45,453 nucleotides of DNA from Desulfobacterales bacterium (GTDB taxonomy: Bacteria; Desulfobacterota; Desulfobacteria; Desulfobacterales; JAAELO01). Shown in pieces: positions 16,821 through 26,353 of this stretch. The position numbers and the translations under genes were made by a program. The stretch spans positions 1 through 45,453 of the forward strand of contig JAAELO010000871.1 of assembly GCA_024226555.1 (NCBI GenBank). The letters run 5' to 3'. A model generated the notes under the pieces. It saw nothing but the letters and a program-made list of their open reading frames with translations. It was not told the DNA's origin and did not search any database. Every line of letters starts with the position of its first letter. Position 1 is the stretch's first letter.

Positions 16821-18215
16821 TTATTGGGTCGTTAAATTAAGATAATTCTTTGGCACTTCAATAGAATCATTATTACCGGAATTAGGAGCAGCATTAAAAA
16901 TATTCTGGTGGCAAATAAAGAAATCCTTAATATTTCCATTTAGTGACCAAGTAGTATCAGATTTTTGCTGAAGCCCGATAAGTAATGAACTATTAAATAC
17001 AACATCTGTCCAACTATTATTATAAAAGAATTGAGTACCATTTATATATGCTCCAATCTCATCCATTTTTTTTACTACATTAACATAGTACCAGTTGTTT
17101 TTTGGGAAAGTTTGAGTAGTCTGTGTATAAAAACTTTCACTTCCATTCTTCATATAAAACATAAATTTATTTTCATAATTAAACTCTGCAAAATATCTTT
17201 TATCAGCACTCTCAAAAACAGCAATTAATTCTTGAGCATAATTATGACCTGTAAAATAAAACCACACACCCATAGTAATTACACTAGTTTTGTCAGCAAA
17301 TAACTGATAATTAGTTGAATATGGAAATTCAATATAATCTCCATTGCCCAGATAGTAAGAATGGAAGTCTAAGAATCCTGAGTTGCTATGGCTTTGCTTT
17401 GCAAGCTGAACACCTGAAAAACTGCCTTGATTATATACTTTTTCATCCGTTATAGACCCTGATGTTTTAATCCCTGGCATATATATTTTAAGCTCTTCAA
17501 CCATCCATTTTCCGGTTGAAGAAACCAAAATTAATTTCAACCTAACATGATCATATCTTAAAGAACATGTTCCACCACCTGTACATCTAATCCCAAACCC
17601 TTTAACACTTTTCCATATGCTAACTTCAGCGTTTGGTTTTATGGTCAAATCATAATCTGATTCACTATTAAAGTTAAATATCTTACCGTCATCAGACTCG
17701 GAAAGAGTTGAAAAAGTGAATGTTCTATTCGCTGTAGCGCTTTCCTGTAAAACATATTCTCGAACTTGTTCAGTCGGGTCAATTGTTCTATCAATATCAA
17801 CAGAAACTATAGAGCCATTCAGATACAATTCATTAAGCTTTGTTGAGATTCCATTAGGAACATTAAGAGCCCCTGTTACATTCAAATCTTTCTCAAAGGT
17901 AGCATTTTCATTAAAAGTAGAGGCTTCAGTGAATTTTGAAATTGATATACTGTCAACTAACTTCCATGCTTTAGTTAAATCAGGATTGACAACAGGTCTA
18001 ATATAATTAACACCATCAGCATCTCCAGAATAATCTACATACTGGAAATACCTTAAAACACCACTTTCTATTATTCTGCAAATATCACCAACCTGAAGGG
18101 CTATATTGATGCCTTTTGAATCGGTTCCTCTTTGATCGCCTGGGATTCCGTCAAGAGACTCATCATCACCACCAATTCTTTTACTTTTTTCAAGTACTGC
18201 TTGAATTTCTGCCAT
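16821..18215 (-). CDS. Phage tail fibre / receptor-binding protein with LamG-like domain
   Basis: The last gene of the tail operon, 464 residues. Residues 1-120 resemble fibre-base segments ('LTKAWKLVDSISISKFTEAS', 'FEKDLNVTGALNVPNG'). The middle is beta-rich. Residues 290-450 have a laminin-G/concanavalin-like fold pattern: 'YIEFPYSTNYQLF', 'VITMGVWFYFTG', 'NNWYYVNVVKKMDEIGAYING'. LamG domains bind sugars, which fits recognition of a surface glycan. It starts ten bases after the tail-hub gene and ends beside the cargo genes. Assignment rests on position and fold pattern, not on a close family match. Confidence 0.7.
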   Translation of the reverse strand: MAEIQAVLEKSKRIGGDDESLDGIPGDQRGTDSKGINIALQVGDICRIIESGVLRYFQYVDYSGDADGVNYIRPVVNPDLTKAWKLVDSISISKFTEASTFNENATFEKDLNVTGALNVPNGISTKLNELYLNGSIVSVDIDRTIDPTEQVREYVLQESATANRTFTFSTLSESDDGKIFNFNSESDYDLTIKPNAEVSIWKSVKGFGIRCTGGGTCSLRYDHVRLKLILVSSTGKWMVEELKIYMPGIKTSGSITDEKVYNQGSFSGVQLAKQSHSNSGFLDFHSYYLGNGDYIEFPYSTNYQLFADKTSVITMGVWFYFTGHNYAQELIAVFESADKRYFAEFNYENKFMFYMKNGSESFYTQTTQTFPKNNWYYVNVVKKMDEIGAYINGTQFFYNNSWTDVVFNSSLLIGLQQKSDTTWSLNGNIKDFFICHQNIFNAAPNSGNNDSIEVPKNYLNLTTQ

Positions 18216-18225
18216 TAATTACTCC

Positions 18226-20067
18226 TTATGATTTTACAAAAACTGCACCTGCAGCAATATCAACTTCAAAAAGTTTTACTCCGGCTGTTGAATAAATGCT
18301 TATTCCTGTTTTATCTATCCTAATACCACCGTTTTCTACGTGATTTTCGTTAGTCTGGATTAGCTCATTATTGTACATTGTATAATTTATATTATTTAAA
18401 ACGTTCTTAGTTGGGTCATATTCAACACTTCCACCTACAACCGGCACTCGATACGCATTTGCGTTTGAAATATCGGTCGGTGTAACCTCAACAAATTCTA
18501 AGCTGTCCCAATCATCCAGAGCTTTAGAAAACCTGATACATTGCATTTGAATTTCTAAAGAATCTGATATACTCATTTCTTCAACTAAGATTTCATAGAT
18601 ACCACCATAATCATTTTCACTTATCTGAATGTTGGAATTGGGAAGATATTCCAAGCATTCAGGCTGGCCAGAAAAATTAATTTCAGAAACTTTATTGAGA
18701 AGTAATTGAAAGTTAAGTTTTCCGAGTTTCTGAGCATGGATACTATTTGTGATGAAAGGTAAATCTAAAACTGATCCTGAAGGGTTAGTTGTTCCAGTGT
18801 CAGCAGAAACTAGAGTTTTCAAAAGAGTATCTGGTGGCTCGTTCTGTTCAGCAAAGGCTACATAACCAGAATCTGCATTTTCAGCATATTCTTGTGATTC
18901 AGCATTGAAAGAATCTAAACTAAAAATATCACCGGTTAAAAATACTTTTGTTTTGTCGATATCTCCTAAAACAGTATTCGTAAGGGTTTCAAGCCTTATT
19001 TTTTCACCACAAATCAATTGTGAATGACAAGACTTTTGGAGCTCTGGAATAATATCTTTTATGTATCTTTTGTAATTATATCCACCATTCCACTCTAAAC
19101 CCCTGGTTGTGAAAGTTGCTTTAATCTCGTCAAAATCATCAATATCAGTTTCAGGAATTCCCATATCCTTAAGAACAAATTCAATCCAATCAGCAGGGTT
19201 TGTAAAGCTTGCTGTGTCGGATCTGGAAACTTGAAACGGTACTTCATATAGTCTGTCGCCGTTTTCCCATAAGACATTGTGAAAAGTTGATGCTCCAGCT
19301 TCTACAGTTGCATAAACAAACTTATACTCTTTTCCATCATTCCCGGTTTTGGTTACTTGTCCGAAATTAGATAATTCAAACTTCTCTCCACATGCCCTGG
19401 GCGATCTTCCCTTATGAATTGTATAATTGAATTCTGCCGGGCCAAGAAGATATAAAGTTTCTGTTTCTGAAAAGAAAACAGGTGTTAATGGTAAATACCC
19501 TTTTCCTATGAAAACCGGAACTGTTGCAGATTCATCACCACGACAAGCAGCTTGACCGAATAAGTCTGAAATTAACATCGATGGATAAGTTTGATCACAC
19601 ATTTCCTGAAGAAAATCTTTGCATTTAATCCGGATAGTTTTTTCCTGAGAAAAATCAGCTCTAATAATCCGGAATCTCCAAGAATAAAAATCTGTATTGT
19701 TCAATTGCAGAGTTAAAAGAACAGTTCCTCCGGCAAAAATTGAACCCTCTGGGCCGGTTGCAGAAAGAACATCGTTACTATTATCAAGCTCAAATTCTAA
19801 GTCATCAGGGGTTTGCATGTTCATTTCTGAAGAATTTCTTCTTAGAGTAATCCCGTTAAAATTTAGTACCTGGTTCTCGAAAATTCTTTCCCTTTCTGTG
19901 TAGGAAACATTTATGAATGAATGTCCTACATTTCTGGTTCCTTCATACTTTTTGATTTCCCGGTTAGAAAAGTAATAATACAATCCATCTTGATCAGTTA
20001 TCTTGAATAACCAATTTACAAGAATATCATCACTTTTTAATATGTCTTTTTGGAACTGACTAAGCAC
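18226..20067 (-). CDS. Phage tail-hub / baseplate protein
   Basis: A 613-residue structural protein of the tail tip. It uses a GTG start at 20067 that overlaps the previous gene's end. The N-terminus ('ILVNWLFKITDQDGLYYYFS') and the 'PDDLEFELDN' to 'FRIIRADF' segment are typical of the tail-hub class that caps the tube and binds fibres. The middle third has 'GYLPLTPVFF' and 'NPADWIEFVLKDMGIP', the latter common in hub proteins. The last 80 residues are a beta segment that may hold the fibre. Order in the operon (tape measure, 139-residue tail protein, hub, fibre) supports this. The exact Pfam family is not certain. Confidence 0.65.
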   Translation of the reverse strand: MLSQFQKDILKSDDILVNWLFKITDQDGLYYYFSNREIKKYEGTRNVGHSFINVSYTERERIFENQVLNFNGITLRRNSSEMNMQTPDDLEFELDNSNDVLSATGPEGSIFAGGTVLLTLQLNNTDFYSWRFRIIRADFSQEKTIRIKCKDFLQEMCDQTYPSMLISDLFGQAACRGDESATVPVFIGKGYLPLTPVFFSETETLYLLGPAEFNYTIHKGRSPRACGEKFELSNFGQVTKTGNDGKEYKFVYATVEAGASTFHNVLWENGDRLYEVPFQVSRSDTASFTNPADWIEFVLKDMGIPETDIDDFDEIKATFTTRGLEWNGGYNYKRYIKDIIPELQKSCHSQLICGEKIRLETLTNTVLGDIDKTKVFLTGDIFSLDSFNAESQEYAENADSGYVAFAEQNEPPDTLLKTLVSADTGTTNPSGSVLDLPFITNSIHAQKLGKLNFQLLLNKVSEINFSGQPECLEYLPNSNIQISENDYGGIYEILVEEMSISDSLEIQMQCIRFSKALDDWDSLEFVEVTPTDISNANAYRVPVVGGSVEYDPTKNVLNNINYTMYNNELIQTNENHVENGGIRIDKTGISIYSTAGVKLFEVDIAAGAVFVKS

Positions 20068-20479
20068 TTAGTTTTCCCTTTATAGACAGAGTTACATCAT
20101 TGATTGAATCCATGTTTTGACCAATTCCAACACTTAAATCTGTATCGAAATAAACAACATAATCTTTATATCCGGTTTTATTATTCTCATCATACCCACG
20201 CCATACGAAAGAATTCACCATCTGATTAGCCTTGTCGAAGTAGAATTCTAAAATTTTATTCTTTATTTCTGGAGTTAGAACCGACCAACTGAGGGTAATA
20301 AAAAAATGATAATCATCGCCTAAAGAAACAACTCTCCTTCTGCTTCTATCAGCTCCATACCTTAAGATTTGCTTTTTTCCACCAGTTTGTTTTACTTCTC
20401 CACTCCATCCGATATCAAGCATATCGGGCAAAGCTACGTCTGGTGTGACAACTTCTAATAAACTATAAATAACCGACAT
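20060..20479 (-). CDS. Phage minor tail protein (distal-tail-like)
   Basis: A 139-residue protein between tape measure and hub. Its ATG overlaps the tape-measure stop (TAATG at 20479), which means translational coupling. The beta-rich pattern with 'YHFFITLSWSVLTPEIKNK' and 'YKDYVVYFDTDLSVG' resembles small distal-tail or tail-tip proteins of siphophages, which form the ring between tube and hub. It ends in TAG, and the next gene starts seven bases before that stop end. No enzymatic motif is seen. Confidence 0.6.
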   Translation of the reverse strand: MSVIYSLLEVVTPDVALPDMLDIGWSGEVKQTGGKKQILRYGADRSRRRVVSLGDDYHFFITLSWSVLTPEIKNKILEFYFDKANQMVNSFVWRGYDENNKTGYKDYVVYFDTDLSVGIGQNMDSINDVTLSIKGKLSA

Positions 20480-23400
20480 TAAGCCACCGCCCTTTTTAGC
20501 CCTGCTTTTGTCTGTGCATCTGATTGAGCAACTTTTACAACTTCACGAGCCACAACTTTTCCATTTAAATAGACGGGAATAGTAACAGTGATATCTCCAC
20601 CTTTTGAATTGCCATTAACCTTTAAATTACTAAATCCTTTTCCGATAAGTTCTAAAACCTGATCATAGCCAACTGATTTAAGAAAGTTTCCATTACGAGA
20701 GTTATTAGAATTTGCATCAGGGATCGCCCATTCTCCTCCAGCTTCACCGAAAATAGAAGCTGTATCAGCATAGCCACCTTCAGCGAATAAGCCACCAAAA
20801 ACATTACCTTTTCCAAATGGATTAATAACATTACTAAGAAGTTGCTGAAGAAACCCCCCTCTGCTACTTCCAGAACTGCCCAGGCTGCCTAATTGAGCAT
20901 TGATAGACTGAAGCTCTTTAACTACTGAATCTAAACCAACAGAGTTTATATTGGTGCCTTGAGTGTTTTCCTCTATTGCTTGTTGAAGGGTTTGAAATTC
21001 ACCTTTTCTTTCTTCAATAATTCCTTTAAGAGTTGTTAAATCATTTATGGATTTTTCTCTCATTAGTTCAGAAGAGGCACCAGAAGCTTCAAGGAAAGAT
21101 CTATATTGCTCCTGATAACTAACGAATGTTGAAACGTCTGAACTATCACCAGTTTTTGCAGCTTCGAACAATTCATTATATCGATCACCTGCACTTGCTA
21201 AACTTGTTGTATTTCCTTTAAGGGTCAGAGAATCAAGGGCGTTTTGAACAGTACTTTCAGACTCTTTTAGATTTTCAAGTTGCTCTTTTGCTACATTATA
21301 TAGCTCTTTGGTTGTTTCCCATTGCTTCTCCATTAAGTCGATTCTCTTTTGAGAATCAGTTTCTCTTGCAATATCTTCTGCTAACCCGCTTAATTCATCT
21401 TTGAGAAATCCTGCTTTGTCGTCAGATTTATCAAGAGCTATATCTCTATTCCATTGCTTTATGTTATCGATTAGAGATTGAGCTGATTCTGCAGCTCCTT
21501 CAAGAGCTGTTCTTAATTCGTTTACTGCTTGCATATCAACATCAACCGGGGCTTCAACTCCAAGTAATTTTCCAAGACCAAGCACTTCCGCATAACCATT
21601 TGACATTCTGTTAACAATTGCATTAAATAAAGACAGAATTAAATTCGGTATTTCCCTTGCCAGCTCTTCGAAAATATCAGGTATTGCTTTGAATATTTCT
21701 TTGAATATTCTGGGTATCTCTTCAACAAGCCGGTTAAGTATTCGTGATATCAGTGCTGGGAGTTGAGGAATTAATTCAGTAAATATTTTTATAACTCCAT
21801 CTGCCATTTTGGGTATTGATTTATCGAAATTCATTATGCTTTCGATTAGATTGTCTGAAAAATCTCCTACAGCATTATAAAGAGACGCATAAGCATTAAT
21901 GATGTCAGAAGGGATATTTATAATCTCTTCAAATTTTGCTATGAACTTTTTTATCCAATCACTCTGAAGCCCTGCGTCTTTATCTTCTGAGTCAGGGCTA
22001 TATTCCTTTAATACTTCTAATATCTTTTCCCATTCTGACGATGCTGCTGTTTCTTTTGCTTCTACTTGTATGTCTTCAAGGCTTTTAATCAACTCGCTAT
22101 GAGCCTTATTAAGATCAATGTTCTCTAATATTTTAAAAAAAGGTTCAAGCCTTTTGAGTCTGGCTTCTTCTTCAGGATCTTCTTTCATTCTGCTAACCAT
22201 CAATAAGTCAGCTTGCCTAATCTGTTCAGCCCTGATCAGGCTTAAAAGCTCATCACTTTTCTTACCACCATAATTCTTTTCAATTCCAAGGACTATGTCA
22301 TCAAGTTTAAGATCAACTTTGACCATCTCTTGAATAGCTTTGACAATCTCATCTTTGTTTTTGATTTCTAATTCTATTTGTTTTTTCTTACCTGCTTCAG
22401 TGTTGAACTTATCTATTCTTTCTTTTTCTTTTTTAGCTAATTCCTCTTGAGTTTTAAGTTCTTTCTGGGCCTTGAACGCATTTAAGCTTATAAGTTTTCC
22501 CTGGTACTGACCTAGTTCAGCGTTCATTTTTTCAACATCTGAACCACCGAAAACGCTTGCTAATAAGGTACCTGAAGACTCATCAATTTCTTTTTTTAAA
22601 TCAGCTATGATTTTTTTTGTTTTTAAAATATCCCGATCTAACTCAGAAGTACTTGATATTGTCTTTAGCTTTTCTGCTAATTCTTCAGCATTAGAAAATG
22701 CAAACTCTGAAAATTCTAAATTTCCTTTTTTAACTTCATCAATAGCAGTTGCAATATTCTTGAAAACACCTAGTAAGTGACCAAATGAACCAAGCAACAG
22801 ACCTGAAGTTGGACCCATCATCATACCTACTAATCCATATTTAATCATGTCTGGGTGAGACTGAACAAAGTCCCAAATATCTTTAATTGTTTCTTTGATA
22901 TCAACAAGATATTCAGCAATCTTCGAGTTTATTAAATCTTTATTCGATTCAATCCAATCACCAAAAGCTCTGGTTCCCTTAATAGCCCATTCAACAATAT
23001 CTCTTAAATCATCTTTCATAATATCAAAGAGTTTAAGAGCGTTTTCTTCCATGGATGATTTTAAAGTCTTAAATGCTCCACCAAGGGTATCACGCATAGC
23101 CTTTGCAACTTTTTCATGCTCCCCCTTGTTAGTATTTAATGTTTTATTAAGTTTCTCATATTCACCTATGTTTTCCTTAAGTACTAAAACAGATTTCGTG
23201 GCAAGTATTCCGAACATGTCAGTAACTTCATTTACAGAAAGTTGTCTTTTTTTGATCTCTTTCAAAACATCAATCAATGTTGACCCTTCGTCCATACCAA
23301 GAGCTTTTACCGCTTTTCCTGTACGGAGCATTGCTTGACGTAAATCTGTACCTGAATCACTGGCTTTAATTCCTGCATTAGCTAAAACACCTAACATTGC

Positions 23401-24018
23401 AGAAGTTTGTTCTAATGAGTAATTTAATTGTCCTGCAATTGGGGCAACATATCTAAAACTTTCTCCAAGCATATGAACATTTGTATTAGATCTTGTTGTT
23501 GTGCCGATAAGAACATCATTTAACCGGCTTAGATCAGATACCTTTAAGCCCATAGCTGTCAAAGTATCGGTAGCAATATCAGAGGCTCTACCTAAATCTA
23601 ATTGACCTGCAGTAGCTAAATTAAGGACATCCGGGAGAGCTGATATTGCCTGTTGAGCTGTAAACCCAGCCATTGCCATATACTTTAAGGCTTCGGCTGA
23701 TTGAGTTGCAGACCATTCAGTTGTTGCCCCTGCTTCCCTTGCAGCAGCTTCAAGTTTTTTGAAATCTTCAACAGATGCCCTGGAAACAGCGGAGACTGTT
23801 GCCATTTCACGCTCGAAATCAAGCCCTACTTTAATAACAGCAGTAGAGACAGCAGCAGCGACAACAGTTAAGCCCAAAACACTTTTAGAAATTCGGTTTG
23901 CAACCTTATCAACAGATTTGCCAAATTTTTTAAACTTGTTTTCAGATTTATCTATGTCTCTGTTGAATTGTTCAACTCTAACTTTGACATTTACATCAAC
24001 TGTCCCAAGAACTGGCAT
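20479..24018 (-). CDS. Tail tape measure protein
   Basis: A 1179-residue protein that sets tail length and is threaded in the tail tube. Residues 40-300 match the TP901-type core: 'FEREMATVSAVSRASVEDFK', 'ATTEWSATQSAEALKYMAMA', 'NLATAGQLDLGRASDIATDT'. Long coiled segments rich in K and E follow (about 400-650), then hydrophobic helices ('IPRIFKEIFKAIPDIFEELA') and a Gly/Ser-rich C-terminal part. I place the start at 24018 ('MPVLGTVDV') with GAGGG six bases upstream. A longer frame to 24090 runs into a conserved hairpin and is an artefact. A duplicated leader RNA precedes the gene. Confidence 0.93.
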   Translation of the reverse strand: MPVLGTVDVNVKVRVEQFNRDIDKSENKFKKFGKSVDKVANRISKSVLGLTVVAAAVSTAVIKVGLDFEREMATVSAVSRASVEDFKKLEAAAREAGATTEWSATQSAEALKYMAMAGFTAQQAISALPDVLNLATAGQLDLGRASDIATDTLTAMGLKVSDLSRLNDVLIGTTTRSNTNVHMLGESFRYVAPIAGQLNYSLEQTSAMLGVLANAGIKASDSGTDLRQAMLRTGKAVKALGMDEGSTLIDVLKEIKKRQLSVNEVTDMFGILATKSVLVLKENIGEYEKLNKTLNTNKGEHEKVAKAMRDTLGGAFKTLKSSMEENALKLFDIMKDDLRDIVEWAIKGTRAFGDWIESNKDLINSKIAEYLVDIKETIKDIWDFVQSHPDMIKYGLVGMMMGPTSGLLLGSFGHLLGVFKNIATAIDEVKKGNLEFSEFAFSNAEELAEKLKTISSTSELDRDILKTKKIIADLKKEIDESSGTLLASVFGGSDVEKMNAELGQYQGKLISLNAFKAQKELKTQEELAKKEKERIDKFNTEAGKKKQIELEIKNKDEIVKAIQEMVKVDLKLDDIVLGIEKNYGGKKSDELLSLIRAEQIRQADLLMVSRMKEDPEEEARLKRLEPFFKILENIDLNKAHSELIKSLEDIQVEAKETAASSEWEKILEVLKEYSPDSEDKDAGLQSDWIKKFIAKFEEIINIPSDIINAYASLYNAVGDFSDNLIESIMNFDKSIPKMADGVIKIFTELIPQLPALISRILNRLVEEIPRIFKEIFKAIPDIFEELAREIPNLILSLFNAIVNRMSNGYAEVLGLGKLLGVEAPVDVDMQAVNELRTALEGAAESAQSLIDNIKQWNRDIALDKSDDKAGFLKDELSGLAEDIARETDSQKRIDLMEKQWETTKELYNVAKEQLENLKESESTVQNALDSLTLKGNTTSLASAGDRYNELFEAAKTGDSSDVSTFVSYQEQYRSFLEASGASSELMREKSINDLTTLKGIIEERKGEFQTLQQAIEENTQGTNINSVGLDSVVKELQSINAQLGSLGSSGSSRGGFLQQLLSNVINPFGKGNVFGGLFAEGGYADTASIFGEAGGEWAIPDANSNNSRNGNFLKSVGYDQVLELIGKGFSNLKVNGNSKGGDITVTIPVYLNGKVVAREVVKVAQSDAQTKAGLKRAVA

Positions 24019-24042
24019 TAGCCCTCTTTTTCCCAATTTTCG

Positions 24043-24150
24043 GGCAAATAAAAAGGGGCAGATATACGAATGGTATCGGCATCCGTACACGCCCCTTTTT
24101 ACTTCTTTCGTTTTCTCTTAGTCCGTCGACCTTAAGAAAAACCCAAATTT
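24043..24150 (-). ncRNA. Structured leader element, copy A (upstream of tape measure)
   Basis: In RNA sense it has a first hairpin (arms near 24112-24120 and 24133-24141, with the loop around 'ggtcgacggact'), then 'cgaaag', then a second hairpin. The second hairpin's outer stem aaaaaggggc/gccccttttt (24050-24059 with 24091-24100) is perfect. Its inner stem tacggatg/cattcgta contains a G-U pair that forms only in the minus-strand RNA. A U-rich tail follows, so the second hairpin looks like an intrinsic terminator. A diverged copy lies at 30084-30190. It sits in the 5' leader of the tape-measure gene. Confidence 0.65.
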
Positions 24151-24170
24151 TATTTATTTTTTAGAAGAGT

Positions 24171-24958
24171 TTAAGGCTCTTCAGAACTGGCAATAGCTCT
24201 CTCTTTTAAAATAATTCTGTATAGAATTAATACTTGTTCAAATACTTCTGATTCATCAATTATGTTAAATCTCTTTTTAAACCCTCGGATATTAGCCCAA
24301 ATTGATTCATGCCGAAGGGCCACCGTGACACCATTCATACCTGCAGGAATAACCTGATCAGAACTGTATTGATAAATCTGAACAGCAGCTAAATTTCCTT
24401 CAAACAAAGCTGGCTTACAAGTTTTACACGGTGGTTTTACCTTCTTTCTTTTCTTCTTTTCATAAGGTCTTTGAATACTTGCTGATTCATAAGTTTCTTT
24501 ACATTCTTCGCAAGAAGCTCTATCTGTTTGAGCTAACCATCTTGCGAAGTCAGTTAGTTTTTTTCTTCTTTTTCCTTATCTTTCTTAACTTTTGCTTCAA
24601 CTTCTAAAATACAATCAGTCAGGAAGTTCATAAATCCATCTTCTTTGGAAAATTTCCTTTTATTTGGAGAAGAACATTTCATCTCTTTTCCGTTAGGATG
24701 GCCTTTAACTTTTTTTCCATCGAAAAAGTTCTTCCAATCTTTAATATAAGCAACGGCTGTTTCTTCTCTGGTTCTAACAGCGTTCATATCCATATTAACT
24801 TCTATTTCTTTTCTTCTGAGCTTTGCCTGAGTTGGTGTGGTTTTCTCCTTAAGCTCTGCTTTTTTACCTTCGTTGAGATACAGAACTTCAATAGCTCCAC
24901 CGATTGGGTCATCTGGATAATCAAACCAATATGAGTCATATTTTTTAAGTACTGGCAT
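24171..24958 (-). CDS. Tail assembly chaperone gpGT (made by -1 frameshift)
   Basis: This is the long form of the tail chaperone: ribosomes start at 24958, read gpG to the slippery site A AAA AAC at 24557-24563, slip back one base and continue in the frame 'LTDFARWLAQTDRASCEEC' to the stop at 24171, giving about 262 residues. The added gpT part has paired cysteines ('CEEC' and 'CKTC' about 26 residues apart, with a lysine-rich loop) that look like a zinc ribbon. Position between tail tube and tape measure is the one at which lambda-like phages keep G/GT. The gpT part has no start codon of its own with a ribosome site. Coordinates span both frames. Confidence 0.85.
24554..24958 (-). CDS. Tail assembly chaperone gpG
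   Basis: The 134-residue short product that ends at TAA 24554-24556 when no slip occurs. It starts one base after the tail-tube stop. The protein is charged, with 'GGAIEVLYLNEGKKAELKEK' and a lysine/glutamate-rich C-terminus ('VEAKVKKDKEKEEKN') that is encoded by the A-rich sequence holding the slippery site. gpG and gpGT coat the tape measure and recruit tube protein during tail assembly; neither is in the finished virion in lambda. Assignment rests on position and the frameshift design, as these proteins are poorly conserved. Confidence 0.8.
   Translation of the reverse strand: MPVLKKYDSYWFDYPDDPIGGAIEVLYLNEGKKAELKEKTTPTQAKLRRKEIEVNMDMNAVRTREETAVAYIKDWKNFFDGKKVKGHPNGKEMKCSSPNKRKFSKEDGFMNFLTDCILEVEAKVKKDKEKEEKN
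24557..24563 (-). promoter_or_regulatory. -1 ribosomal slippery site A AAA AAC
   Basis: The heptamer fits X XXY YYZ in the gpG frame (gAA AAA AAC, then the TAA stop). A stop right after the site and a 128-codon open -1 frame with no start of its own support programmed frameshifting. Confidence 0.85.
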
Positions 24959-25657
24959 TTATATTGAACCTCCGTGAATAGCACAGTTTTCTACACTTGA
25001 TTCTGATGTTAGTGTTCCTGTGCAAGTTAATGTTACAGTTGTTCCTGATTGATCTTCTTTAGCGATGTATTGACCGTCATTAGTTGGTGAACCTTCAATA
25101 ATAATAGTGTCGCCAGCCTTTATATTTATTACTGGAACATCTGTTATTGTGTCCTCTGAAGATGTTCCTTTCACAAAGGCCATTACTGGAGAAGAACCAT
25201 CAATATAGTGCTTTGTGAAATATGCAATTCTTCCATTACAAACCATTTCACCGGAATATGGATAAAGACCGCTTTTGTTTGCAGATCCGGTAGCTACTTT
25301 AATTACCTGAAACCCTGAATTCGGATCGTTAGCAAGATCACAAGTCATAAAGTGAGAATTGTTAAGATAAAACCTTTCTTTTGTCAGTTTGGTTTTGTTC
25401 AGCCATGCTTTTCTAAGGTAATCCTGTCCTTTTTCATCGCCTATAACAAGGTTACCACCATATTGTATGTTTCCAAAAGATTGACCACCAGCAAAAGAAA
25501 CATCAATTTTCCTGAATTCTTCTGCTTTAATCGTATCTGATGTATAATCAGGAAGTGTCAGAGAATTAAGCCCTGGAACCGTTGCTTGATCAATTGTTCC
25601 ATATTGAACAACTATTGCTGAATCCGCAGCTACCTGATAATTTGGTGTACCGCTCAT
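24959..25657 (-). CDS. Major tail tube protein
   Basis: A 232-residue structural protein that would stack as hexamer rings to form the tail tube. The N-terminus 'ADSAIVVQYGTIDQATVPGL' and the 'DVSFAGGQSFGNIQYGG' strand are common in siphophage tube proteins. The last 60 residues ('DTIIIEGSPTNDGQYIAKED' on) form a beta-sandwich that would decorate the tail surface. It follows the tail terminator and precedes the chaperone genes, the usual order. ATG has AGGAG five to eight bases upstream. Confidence 0.85.
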   Translation of the reverse strand: MSGTPNYQVAADSAIVVQYGTIDQATVPGLNSLTLPDYTSDTIKAEEFRKIDVSFAGGQSFGNIQYGGNLVIGDEKGQDYLRKAWLNKTKLTKERFYLNNSHFMTCDLANDPNSGFQVIKVATGSANKSGLYPYSGEMVCNGRIAYFTKHYIDGSSPVMAFVKGTSSEDTITDVPVINIKAGDTIIIEGSPTNDGQYIAKEDQSGTTVTLTCTGTLTSESSVENCAIHGGSI

Positions 25658-25661
25658 ATTT

Positions 25662-26030
25662 TTACTCCTTTTCTATATATCCTTGAAAAGATATAGTTGA
25701 TTGCCATGCTCCATCATTCCTAAATGCGGGAATTGTAAGTATTCTGAATAGCTTTATTGAATAGTGATTATCTACAGGAATAAGAGTGTTTTTATAATGT
25801 TCAATCACTTTCTCTGCTATATCATCACACTCAAAGGAGCTTTTATTATCTGAAAAAACATTTATTTGAATTTCTAAATCTGAAATCTCTTCTGTGAATG
25901 TATCTTCTGCAACATCTGAAATAATTTGCCACACACAATAAGGATAAGGTGTATTTTCTGGAGCTTCTTCATACCAAGCTTTATAACCAGTTACAAAATT
26001 ACTCCATATTGCTTTTTTAAGATCATTCAT
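25662..26030 (-). CDS. Tail terminator protein (gpU-like / neck)
   Basis: A 122-residue protein. The segment 'YPYCVWQIISDVAEDTFTEE' followed by 'LEIQINVFSDNKSSFECDDI' matches the beta-strand and helix pattern of tail-completion proteins that cap the tube at the head side. It overlaps the upstream HK97-gp10-like gene by four bases and sits directly before the tail tube gene. Family assignment is from pattern and position. Confidence 0.75.
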   Translation of the reverse strand: MNDLKKAIWSNFVTGYKAWYEEAPENTPYPYCVWQIISDVAEDTFTEEISDLEIQINVFSDNKSSFECDDIAEKVIEHYKNTLIPVDNHYSIKLFRILTIPAFRNDGAWQSTISFQGYIEKE

Positions 26031-26353
26031 ATTTTTCCACTCATTGAGTTTTTCAATTTACCTTTGTTCTTGTTGAGGTTCTTCCTAAGGAAAGGATTAG
26101 CTTTTTTATTTTTTGATCCAATCTCTTCAATCAAAGCAGCTATTTCCTTACCTTTTGCTCCAGTTTTAACAGTTGCACCTATTGTATTTTTTCCTTCCCA
26201 GGTTTCCACATGGATAGAATCTCTTGTTGCTCCAGTATCAACAGCAACGTCTTTTCTTGCTCCTGCTGCAATAGATTCAGCAGTTGCCTTGACAGCAGCT
26301 TTTGACACTTCTTTAACAAGATTTGAAATTACTTCTCCATTCCAAATGTTCAC
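26027..26353 (-). CDS. HK97 gp10-like head-tail protein
   Basis: A 108-residue basic protein. The helix 'EVSKAAVKATAESIAAGARK' and the core 'VDTGATRDSIHVE' are the signature of the HK97 gp10 family, which helps join head and tail. The C-terminal 'GSKNKKANPFLRKNLNKNKG' is also typical ('NPFLR' motif). It overlaps genes on both sides by four bases (ATGA type), in a tightly coupled neck operon. Confidence 0.85.
   Translation of the reverse strand: MNIWNGEVISNLVKEVSKAAVKATAESIAAGARKDVAVDTGATRDSIHVETWEGKNTIGATVKTGAKGKEIAALIEEIGSKNKKANPFLRKNLNKNKGKLKNSMSGKI

Noticed and set aside
22895-23338. Plus-strand frame of 147 codons inside the tape measure
   Set aside because: It is a shadow of the tape-measure gene: no start signal and biased serine/phenylalanine content.
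24018-24090. Longer N-terminus of the tape measure
   Set aside because: The extra codons lie in the conserved leader hairpin and have no ribosome site.
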